Source: Minisyncoccota bacterium (lineage in GTDB: Bacteria; Patescibacteriota; Minisyncoccia; UBA6257; HR35). From it: DNA of 13,710 nucleotides. A program made the position numbers and the translations under genes. The notes beneath the pieces were generated by a model. That model did no database searches. It worked only from the letters and a program-made list of their open reading frames with translations, and was not told the DNA's origin. The stretch is from NCBI GenBank assembly GCA_937934285.1, contig CALHAT010000028.1:1-13710 (forward strand), in the 5' to 3' direction. Shown here piece after piece: positions 1-5,605 of this stretch (positions are counted from its first letter, which is position 1; every line of letters starts with the position of its first letter).

Positions 1-135
1 TTATTTTAAGGAGTTAATTAAAATAAGTGCCAGAATTATTTTCTCATAGATTAAGATATTACCTAATGAAGCTGAGCGAATAATCAATGTTAATCCATGA
101 TTTTAATGTTCTCAGTGTAAATCTAGATAAGTAAA

Positions 136-161
136 TTATAATACGCGATCGCGTATTATAA
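136..161. repeat. Perfect 26-bp palindrome with CGCGATCGCG core
   Basis: Each half is TTATAATACGCGA followed by its exact complement, with no mismatch over 26 bp. The centre contains GCGATCGC (145-152) in otherwise strongly AT-rich DNA. It lies in the gene-free segment downstream of the leftward pilin-LamG gene. No T-run follows on either strand, so it does not look like a standard intrinsic terminator. A dimeric protein-binding site or a recombination or methylation site is possible but not shown. Confidence 0.85.
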
Positions 162-171
162 GTACACCAAC

Positions 172-227
172 GGCTAAGGGCTAGGGGCTAATGGCTAATG
201 GCTAGGGGCTAATGGCTAGGGGCTAGA
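172..227. repeat. Tandem array of eight 7-bp units (GGCTANN)
   Basis: Eight contiguous 7-mers run in exact register: ggctaag, ggctagg, ggctaat, ggctaat, ggctagg, ggctaat, ggctagg, ggctaga. The first five bases never vary and only the last two change. The array is locally G-rich compared with its surroundings and sits between the palindrome and the agttcgc repeats. It is non-coding as far as can be seen. It resembles short intergenic repeats that I recall from Patescibacteria, but its function is unknown. Confidence 0.85.
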
Positions 228-230
228 ATT

Positions 231-270
231 AGTTCGCATAAGTTCGCGAGAAAGTTCGCAAAAGTTCGCG
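231..270. repeat. Four agttcgc(a/g) units arranged as two 18-bp repeats
   Basis: The octamer agttcgca/agttcgcg occurs at 231, 241, 253 and 263, alternating a/g at its last base. Positions 231-248 and 253-270 are therefore 18-bp direct repeats with one mismatch, spaced 22 bp apart. Two TCGCGA palindromes (244-249, 266-271) lie inside. The last unit merges with a 6-bp hairpin (AAAAGT 260-265, ACTTTT 271-276, 5-nt loop) that touches the stop codon of the pilin-LamG gene. No clear T-run follows on the minus strand, so terminator function is doubtful. Confidence 0.75.
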
Positions 271-274
271 ACTT

Positions 275-1489
275 TTATTTTGTTGCTTCATAAATTAATT
301 TAATTTCATTATCTGAAAGAGGACGATTGTAAATTCGCACTTCATCAATTTTTCCTGAAAAGAAATAGATATCGCTACTGTTTCGCGAGCCGATATTTGT
401 TGTTGCTGAGCTATTTGAAAGTGTTCCTGAAAAATTAGCAGAATTTATCTTGTCATTTAAATAAACTTTTAAAACCTTGCTATCATAACTTCCGCCAACA
501 AAATACCAAGTACTTGTGGAAATATTATCAAAGCTATCAACAGATTGCCAAATTCCGCTAATATTTGCCCAAATTCTTATCTTATTACAAGCTCCTTCTG
601 GTTGAGCTAAAACAAAACCACTACTGGCACTTTCTTTAGAACTAACAATTGATCTCCGGCAACTTGTAATATCCTGAGTATTTATCCAAGCTAAAACAGT
701 AAAAGCATTTTGACTATAATCAAGATTATTGTTTATTTTCACATAATCATCAAGACCATCAAAATTACCACAATAACCGATTTTACAAGAGGAAGTTGAA
801 TGAAGATCAAAGACTGTTGTTGACGAATACATTATCCCATTATTGTTATAGCCACTTAAATCATAAACAGTTGTGCCAGTTTCATCAAAACTAAAGTAAC
901 CAACAAGTCCTGAATGAGGTGAAGGAATTTTTAAATTGCTACCAACCTCATACAAGGTTGGTTCAAAGCCGCCATCATTTACCATTTTTGGCAAATAAGA
1001 ATCTGACTCAAATTTAGCTGTTAATTTATATCTTCCTCCTTTGACTTGATAGGCATAAAAATAATCTTGGTTGTTTAAAGGGTCAATTGGCAAAATGGAA
1101 ACCCCAATTATTTTGCTTAGAGTTAAATTGACCGGTAGCCAACCACTACCATCAACTTTTCGGAAATCATTTTGATTTTGACAATGATAAGAATAAGGAG
1201 GATAAAGTTGAATTAAATTATAACTTCCACAAGTCGAGGTGGAATCTGGCAAAGAAAGATAAATAATATTTTCATCTCCTAAATAAGTATCGCTTTGAAT
1301 ATTCAAAATTGATTGAATAGCAGTATTTAAGAGATTTAAATCATTTAATCTTTTTGAGTCTCTTGCTTTTCGAAAAATATCTACGGTGTTCCAAATATAA
1401 AAAAATAGAGAAAATAGAATAGCTATAATAGATATTACCATCAAAATTTCAATCAAAGTCATACCCTTTTTATTTTGGTAAGATTCCAT
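275..1489 (-). CDS. Type IV pseudopilin with C-terminal LamG domain
   Basis: Surface protein of 404 residues. Residues 1-9 are a short basic leader ending KKG, followed by MTLIE, the classic prepilin peptidase site (cleavage after Gly9, Glu at +5) and a hydrophobic helix to about residue 31. Residues 40-190 look like a pseudopilin globular part, with a DSKRLNDLNLLNTAI helix and a PIDPLNN..YxYxxxGGxYxL segment. Residues 193-403 are a concanavalin A/LamG jellyroll: GLVGYFSFDE, DLSGYNNNG, FDGLDDYV, FTVLAWI and FSGKIDEVRIYNRPLS are typical. Known family behaviour is insertion into a type IV pilus-like or secretion assembly; carbohydrate or surface binding by the LamG part is inferred. The ATG at 1489 is preceded by AGGA with 7-nt spacing and overlaps the permease stop by 20 nt, making this the last gene of the infC operon. 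No other pilus gene is in the window. Confidence 0.88.
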   Translation of the reverse strand: MESYQNKKGMTLIEILMVISIIAILFSLFFYIWNTVDIFRKARDSKRLNDLNLLNTAIQSILNIQSDTYLGDENIIYLSLPDSTSTCGSYNLIQLYPPYSYHCQNQNDFRKVDGSGWLPVNLTLSKIIGVSILPIDPLNNQDYFYAYQVKGGRYKLTAKFESDSYLPKMVNDGGFEPTLYEVGSNLKIPSPHSGLVGYFSFDETGTTVYDLSGYNNNGIMYSSTTVFDLHSTSSCKIGYCGNFDGLDDYVKINNNLDYSQNAFTVLAWINTQDITSCRRSIVSSKESASSGFVLAQPEGACNKIRIWANISGIWQSVDSFDNISTSTWYFVGGSYDSKVLKVYLNDKINSANFSGTLSNSSATTNIGSRNSSDIYFFSGKIDEVRIYNRPLSDNEIKLIYEATK

Positions 1490-2570
1490 AGATAATTCCT
1501 AAGAATAAAACAATAGCTAAGAAAATAATTAAAAAAGTTGGCAGCTTAAAATATTCTTTTTTCTCCAATCTTAAATAAATTAAAAGAGTGATTAACAAAT
1601 TAAAACCAAGAAAGACCTCACTAACTAAACTAATTAATTTAATAAGCCCTAAAGGTTCAAAAAAAGCTAAAGGCAAAATTGAAAAAGCTAAAATTAAATT
1701 GGTAATTTTCGGTGAAAATTTATAATCATAAATTAAGCCTCTTTTTAAATAATAAGCCATATCAACAAAAGTAATATTTAAAGTTACAAAAAGAACTGCA
1801 GCAATTAAAAATAATTTTGAAAAATAAGGAGCTAAACTTTGAAGTGATTCTTCACTAACATTTAAACCTAAAAAGCCAATTACTGAAAAAGTATAAATCA
1901 AATAAAGAAGAGCTACAACTAAAAGACTGAAAAAATTTATTTTCAAAAATGATTTTTTATTTTTGCCAATTAAATCATAGACAATTGGCATTGCTGAAGT
2001 ACCAGCAAAAGCAAAAAGCAAAACCCCATAAGGTAAAAGGGGTTCTTGAGTGTTAAAAAAAGCTTTTTGAATGTTAGACCATTGAAAATTCGGCGAAAGA
2101 TTTAAAGAAATCATTAAAAAGACAAAAATTATTCCTAAACTTAAAATTGATTCAAAACGAGCGAAAATTGGTAAATCTTTAAAAATAAAATAAAGATTAA
2201 AAAGAGCAAAAGCAAATTTAATAATTAAAGGGTCAAAAGGTAAAATCAATGACCAGAATTTAGCTAAAGCAATAAAATAAATTAAAAAAACACCAAGCAT
2301 CCCCAGATAATCAAAAAACCAGACAAGATGCTTTAATTGAGGCTGAAGATAAATCCCGGCAAGTCCTGGTAAATTATGCTTATCTTTAGTTTGAAATAAA
2401 ATTTCACCCCAAATTAAATGAAAAATAAAAAAAGCACAAAATAAAAAAAATAGCCATATAAAAAAATAGTATCCAGACTGAGCAAAAGTATAGGGAAGAA
2501 CAAAAATCCCTAAACCAATAATTGTGCTAATAATGATAAAAAATGATTTCAACTCATTGCTGATTTCCAT
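1470..2570 (-). CDS. Amino-acid permease, aromatic/AAAP-like (APC superfamily)
   Basis: Integral membrane protein of 366 residues with about 11 predicted helices. The first helix carries GLGIFVLPYTFAQSG (19-33), the unwound GxGIxxLPYxxxxxG substrate-site motif of the tryptophan/tyrosine and AAAP permeases. The sixth helix region, LPYGVLLFAFAGTSAMPIVYD (about 178-198), matches the second signature of these families. Probable role is cation-coupled uptake of an amino acid across the cytoplasmic membrane; the substrate cannot be read from the sequence. At 366 residues it is slightly shorter than usual (about 400). It overlaps the upstream MgtC gene by 17 nt and the downstream pilin gene by 20 nt. 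No strong Shine-Dalgarno precedes the ATG, consistent with translational coupling. Confidence 0.82.
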   Translation of the reverse strand: MEISNELKSFFIIISTIIGLGIFVLPYTFAQSGYYFFIWLFFLFCAFFIFHLIWGEILFQTKDKHNLPGLAGIYLQPQLKHLVWFFDYLGMLGVFLIYFIALAKFWSLILPFDPLIIKFAFALFNLYFIFKDLPIFARFESILSLGIIFVFLMISLNLSPNFQWSNIQKAFFNTQEPLLPYGVLLFAFAGTSAMPIVYDLIGKNKKSFLKINFFSLLVVALLYLIYTFSVIGFLGLNVSEESLQSLAPYFSKLFLIAAVLFVTLNITFVDMAYYLKRGLIYDYKFSPKITNLILAFSILPLAFFEPLGLIKLISLVSEVFLGFNLLITLLIYLRLEKKEYFKLPTFLIIFLAIVLFLGIIYGILPK

Positions 2571-2979
2571 CTTTTCTTATTAAATTCTCAATATAGGTGG
2601 CAATAGTTAAGATTATTAAAGCTAAAACCGTTGCCCACAGTCCTTCAAAATAATAGCCAAGACCGATGCTGGCGCCAACAGCGGTTGTTACCCATAAAGC
2701 CGCTGCAGTTGTTAAACCAATAATTTTTTCTTGATGTAAGAAAATAAGACCAGCCCCCAAAAAGCCAATGCCAACAACTAAATTAGCCAAAACTCTTGAA
2801 GGACTGGTTGATTCGATTATACTACCTAAATAGGCAAATAAAGCTGCTCCTAAAGCAACTAGAGCAAAAGTTCTTAGCCCAGCTTGTTTTCTGAAAAAAC
2901 TTCTTTCTGCGCCAATAATACCACCCAAAATAGCTGCCAAAAACAAACGATAGAAAATTTCAATTTCTAAATAATTCAT
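2554..2979 (-). CDS. MgtC/SapB family membrane protein
   Basis: A protein of 141 residues with about four hydrophobic segments. Diagnostic MgtC motifs are present in order: RLFLAAILGGIIGAER (11-26), KQAGLRTFALVALGAALF (31-48), VVGIGFLGAGLIF (68-80) and GLTTAAALWVTTAVG (88-102). The soluble C-terminal domain of full-length MgtC is absent, so it is the short SapB-like form. MgtC proteins are linked to growth at low Mg2+ and to modulation of membrane ATPase; which applies here is unknown. The start ATG has the clearest ribosome-binding site in the operon (AAAGGAG, very close spacing). It overlaps the LOG-like gene by ATGA and the permease by 17 nt. Annotation of the whole family as a Mg2+ transporter should not be assumed. 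Confidence 0.88.
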   Translation of the reverse strand: MNYLEIEIFYRLFLAAILGGIIGAERSFFRKQAGLRTFALVALGAALFAYLGSIIESTSPSRVLANLVVGIGFLGAGLIFLHQEKIIGLTTAAALWVTTAVGASIGLGYYFEGLWATVLALIILTIATYIENLIRKDGNQQ

Positions 2980-3536
2980 ATTCTCCTTTCCTTTATTATT
3001 AATTTTATCAATTTTTCGATCAAGATTTTATAATCTGCTTCCCAAATAATTTTACCCCGGCCACGCTTAGCAGTTACTACAATATCATGGAAATATTTTT
3101 CAGTTCCTCCAGAATTTAATAAAACCCCCATTGGTTTTTCTTCTTCAAAGGCGATTGTGAATTCGTTCAAGGTTCCCATTCGTCCACAAATAAACATAAC
3201 CCCATCACCCATTTTAATCAATAAAATATTTCGTCCCGAATAACTTTCACCAGTATATAAAATTGTATGATGATATTCAGTGGGCAATTTATAAACTTTT
3301 ATATGCTCTTTGTAACTTCGGGCTGGTGAAATACCAATTACAAAACCACCGTTTTCATAGGCGCCCTTAGCAACCCAAAGGGGTACCCCGGTTGTTGCTC
3401 CAGTTAAAATTAAAATATCTTTTTTAGCCAACTCTTTACCAATTTCATAAGCAATTTTATGGATATCGGGTCGACAAGGAGTAGTTACAGCCGCTCCAGA
3501 AATAACTATTTTTATTTTGGGAAATTTTCCTTCCAT
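2976..3536 (-). CDS. LOG/TIGR00725-like Rossmann-fold protein
   Basis: A protein of 186 residues. The N-terminal IKIVISGAA strand, LTGATTGVPLWVAKGAYENGG (44-64) and VIGISPA (66-72) follow the LOG/lysine-decarboxylase-like fold. GRNILLIKMGDGVMFICG and GRMGTLNEF (118-126) match the Rxx..PGGxGTxxE active-site region, with Arg102 and Glu125 retained. The expected PGG is CGR here (117-119), so the canonical nucleotide-binding loop is altered. Classical LOG enzymes cleave cytokinin riboside 5'-monophosphate or related nucleotides to base plus ribose 5-phosphate; that activity is only a possibility. The gene starts directly after the rpmI stop with no gap, and ends in an ATGA overlap with the MgtC gene. 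A DprA-like nucleotide-binding role is an alternative. Confidence 0.72.
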   Translation of the reverse strand: MEGKFPKIKIVISGAAVTTPCRPDIHKIAYEIGKELAKKDILILTGATTGVPLWVAKGAYENGGFVIGISPARSYKEHIKVYKLPTEYHHTILYTGESYSGRNILLIKMGDGVMFICGRMGTLNEFTIAFEEEKPMGVLLNSGGTEKYFHDIVVTAKRGRGKIIWEADYKILIEKLIKLIIKERRI

Positions 3537-3713
3537 TTAATAATATTGATAGTCTAAAAAAATTTTTCCCGCCCTTAGAAGCTTCTTTTTTCTTTTTAAA
3601 ACAGCACTCGATTTTTTAGCCAAAAAATGACTTTGACCAGCCATCCTTCTTAATAATTTACCTCTTTTAGTCATTTTGAATCTTTTTAAAAATGCCTTTT
3701 TTGTTTTCCCCAT
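3537..3713 (-). CDS. rpmI: 50S ribosomal protein bL35
   Basis: Small, very basic large-subunit protein. KTKKAFLKRFKMTKRGKLLRR followed by AGQSHFLAKKSS matches the bL35 core (KRFKxTxxGKxxRRxAGxSHxLxKKS). I chose the inner ATG at 3713, giving 58 residues that begin MGKTKK, because bL35 normally starts only a few residues before this motif. An upstream in-frame ATG at 3743 would add ten residues (MKNNYRFLSI) and sits 1 nt after the infC stop. Neither start has a Shine-Dalgarno, so the longer form cannot be excluded. infC-rpmI is the conserved order, but the usual next gene rplT is absent; a LOG-like gene follows with no gap. Confidence 0.88.
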   Translation of the reverse strand: MGKTKKAFLKRFKMTKRGKLLRRMAGQSHFLAKKSSAVLKRKKKLLRAGKIFLDYQYY

Positions 3714-3744
3714 TATTGATAAAAATCGATAATTATTTTTCATT

Positions 3745-4206
3745 CTAAACTTTACTAATAATAACTAAATAATAATTAGCAACCTTTTTAATTGGTTGGG
3801 CGATCTTGAATTTAATAAGTTCATTAATAAGATTTAAAAATTTTTTTAGTTTTTCTTCAGCTAAATCGCTAAACAGATTTTCACGACCTTTTAAAATCAG
3901 TCTTATTTGAACTTGATGACCTTCTTCAAGAAAATCCCTGACCATTTTTGCTTTTCTTTCTAAATCATGTGCAGCTTCACGAAAACCAACTCTTATTTCT
4001 TTAGTTTCTTTTTGTTTTTTCTGAATTTGTCTTAATTTTTTTTCCTGTCGATAAAGAAAAGCATGATAATTTCCTAAGCGAACAACAACCGGTTTAGCCT
4101 TCTCGTTTATCAAAATCAAATCTAAATTTTTTTCTTCAGCAATTTTTTGTGCTTCAGCAAAATTAAAAATGCCCATCTGCTTACCATCAATACCAATCAA
4201 TCTCAA
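3745..4206 (-). CDS. infC: Translation initiation factor IF-3
   Basis: IF-3 binds the 30S subunit, checks start codon and initiator tRNA, and prevents premature 50S joining. The N-domain signature LRLIG.DGKQMGIF, the NLDLILINEKAKPVVVRLGNYHAFLYRQEKK linker region, and the C-domain (KEIRVGFREAAHDLERKAKMVRDFLEEGHQVQIRLILKGRE) are clear. The TTG at 4206 gives 153 residues, but the homologous N-terminus begins earlier. The frame stays open to a TAA at 4258-4260, encoding KLLKLNPRE just before LRLIG, as expected for IF-3. No ATG, GTG or other TTG exists in that stretch. A non-canonical start such as CTG (4243-4245) or ATA (4240-4242) is therefore plausible. This is the first gene of the leftward operon; rpmI follows. 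Confidence 0.93.
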   Translation of the reverse strand: MRLIGIDGKQMGIFNFAEAQKIAEEKNLDLILINEKAKPVVVRLGNYHAFLYRQEKKLRQIQKKQKETKEIRVGFREAAHDLERKAKMVRDFLEEGHQVQIRLILKGRENLFSDLAEEKLKKFLNLINELIKFKIAQPIKKVANYYLVIISKV

Positions 4207-4247
4207 TTCTCTGGGATTTAATTTTAAAAGTTTTGGATCTATCAGTT

Positions 4248-4253
4248 TATGAT
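4248..4253 (+). promoter_or_regulatory. Possible -10 box for tsaD
   Basis: TATGAT lies 16 nt upstream of the tsaD ATG and would give a transcript start near 4260, leaving a leader of about 10 nt without Shine-Dalgarno. TATAAC at 4259-4264 is an alternative that would make the mRNA almost leaderless. No good -35 is visible. It lies back to back with the infC -10. Confidence 0.35.
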
Positions 4254-4256
4254 AAA

Positions 4257-4265
4257 ATTATAACA
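4257..4265 (-). promoter_or_regulatory. Extended -10 promoter for infC operon
   Basis: On the minus strand this reads TGTTATAAT, a perfect TGN-TATAAT extended -10. Transcription would begin near 4250, 44 nt before the TTG start of infC but only about 5 nt before the CTG candidate. The -35 region (about 4280-4285) is poor, as is usual for extended -10 promoters. It is assigned by sequence only. Confidence 0.55.
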
Positions 4266-4269
4266 CAAA

Positions 4270-5289
4270 ATGTTTATTTTAGGAATAGAAACAACTTGTG
4301 ATGAGACCGGCGTTGCTTTAATTGAAGCTAAAGATGAAGAAATAAAGATTTTAAAAAATGAACTGGCATCGCAAATTAAAATTCATCAAAAATATGGCGG
4401 TGTTGTGCCGATTTTAGCTGCTCGTGAACACCAAAAGAATTTACCTATTCTTTTAAAAAATATTGAAAAAGATTTTGATTTGCAAAAAATTGACTATTTA
4501 GCTTTTTCAGTTGGTCCAGGGCTTCTCCCTGCTTTAGTTTCCGGCAAAGAGTTTGTTCAGGATTTAGCTAAAAAATTAAATAAAAAAATTATCCCGGTTA
4601 ATCATTTAGAAGCTCATTTTTATTCAGTAACAATTAAAAATAATATAGGAAGATGGCAGAAAATTAAAAAAATTATGTTTCCAGCTTTAGTTTTAATTGT
4701 TTCCGGTGGTCATACTAATTTATATTTATTTAAAAATTGGCGCGATAAAAAACTTTTAGGTATGAGTTTAGACGATGCTGCCGGTGAAGTGCTTGATAAA
4801 TGTGCTCGAGCCTTAAATCTTCCTTATCCAGGTGGACCAGAAATTGAAAAAATTGCTAAAAATGCAAAAAATTATTTTTCTTTGCCTAAACCAATGCTCC
4901 AAAGAGGTTATTTTTTTAGTTTTTCCGGCTTAAAAACTGCTTTTGTTGATTTGGTTGCTGAAATTAAAAAATTTAGAAAACTTGACGAAGGCGTCAAAAG
5001 TGATTTAGCCGCTTCACTTCAAAAAACAATTTTCGAAATCTTAACTTTTAAATTGAAAAAAGCTAAAGAAAATTTCCGTGTTAAATCAATTGTGATTAGT
5101 GGTGGAGTTTCAGCTAATCAAACCTTGAAAAAAATAATTAAAAAATCTTTTCCTCGGGAGAAAATCTATTTTCCCCAAAGAAGTTTGGCTACAGATAACG
5201 GAGTCAATATCGCTTTGGGAGGTTTTTTTCTATTAAGTTTAAATGAAAAAACTCTCGAAGCTGAAGAATTAAATATCTTCTCTAGATAG
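4270..5289 (+). CDS. tsaD: tRNA N6-adenosine threonylcarbamoyltransferase TsaD
   Basis: Transfers the threonylcarbamoyl group to A37 of ANN-decoding tRNAs, forming t6A; in bacteria it works with TsaB and TsaE, with TsaC supplying the adenylate. The protein has 339 residues, the usual length, with all ASKHA-fold motifs: GIETTCDETGVA (5-16), the metal ligands His112 and His116 in NHLEAH, VSGGHTNLY (144-152), LDDAAGEVLDK, YPGGPEIEKIA, FSFSGLKTAF, ISGGVSANQ (276-284) and the third metal ligand Asp309 in ATDNG. It stands alone, divergent from infC, and its last 8 nt overlap the 3' end of the DksA-like gene on the other strand. No tsaB or tsaE is in the window. No Shine-Dalgarno precedes the ATG. 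Confidence 0.97.
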   Translation: MFILGIETTCDETGVALIEAKDEEIKILKNELASQIKIHQKYGGVVPILAAREHQKNLPILLKNIEKDFDLQKIDYLAFSVGPGLLPALVSGKEFVQDLAKKLNKKIIPVNHLEAHFYSVTIKNNIGRWQKIKKIMFPALVLIVSGGHTNLYLFKNWRDKKLLGMSLDDAAGEVLDKCARALNLPYPGGPEIEKIAKNAKNYFSLPKPMLQRGYFFSFSGLKTAFVDLVAEIKKFRKLDEGVKSDLAASLQKTIFEILTFKLKKAKENFRVKSIVISGGVSANQTLKKIIKKSFPREKIYFPQRSLATDNGVNIALGGFFLLSLNEKTLEAEELNIFSR

Positions 5290-5605
5290 AGCATTTGCGG
5301 CAAATTTCTACAGCGGGGTCAATTTTTAATCTTACATCTTCAATCTTTTTGCCGCATTTTTCACATAGACCGTAAGTACCATTTTTAATTTTTTCCAAAG
5401 CTTTTTCAATTTTTTTAATTCTTTCATTTAAGGCTTCTTCTTCGAGATGCATCTCTTGTTTTGTTTCATATTTATCAGCTAATTCATCTGGCGTTGAGGC
5501 GTAATCTTTAATACTTTCCATTCGTTCTTGATGAGAAATTTCCAGCAAGGATATCAATTCTTCTCTTTCTCGAGAAAGTTTTGATTTTATTTCTTCTAAA
5601 TTCAT
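5282..5605 (-). CDS. DksA/TraR-family zinc-finger protein
   Basis: A protein of 107 residues. Residues 1-75 are a charged helical hairpin, with LADKYETKQEMHLEEEALNERIKKIEKALEKI as the second arm. The C-terminus is a four-cysteine zinc finger: CEKC (Cys81, Cys84) and CRKC (Cys102, Cys105), with GTYGLCEKCGKKI typical of the family. DksA/TraR proteins enter the RNA polymerase secondary channel and tune transcription, often with ppGpp. An acidic turn near residues 40-44 (DELAD) could be the functional tip, but this is tentative. The ATG overlaps the upstream gene by ATGA. It is the last gene of the rpsO-pnp operon, and its stop lies inside the convergent tsaD. Confidence 0.88.
   Translation of the reverse strand: MNLEEIKSKLSREREELISLLEISHQERMESIKDYASTPDELADKYETKQEMHLEEEALNERIKKIEKALEKIKNGTYGLCEKCGKKIEDVRLKIDPAVEICRKCSI

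Larger units (their letters stand above)
1..274. other. Gene-free segment downstream of the pilin-LamG gene
   Basis: No ORF longer than about 20 codons with a credible start is visible on either strand, and I recognise no tRNA or other RNA gene. Frame 2 of the plus strand is open from the window edge to a TAG at 47-49 and could be the tail of a gene entering from the left, but 15 codons are too few to support that. The rest holds the palindrome, the 7-mer array and the agttcgc repeats listed separately. Confidence 0.6.

Noticed and set aside
27..83. Short GTG-started ORF after an AAGGAG sequence
   Set aside because: Only 18 codons, with 13-nt spacing from the AAGGAG and no recognisable product.
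136..161. Intrinsic terminator at the palindrome
   Set aside because: No T-run follows on either strand and the palindrome has no natural loop.
172..270. CRISPR-like array
   Set aside because: Units are 7-8 bp without unique spacers, and no cas gene is present.
2980..3010. Mg2+ riboswitch upstream of the MgtC gene
   Set aside because: The gene overlaps its upstream neighbour by 4 nt, leaving no leader.
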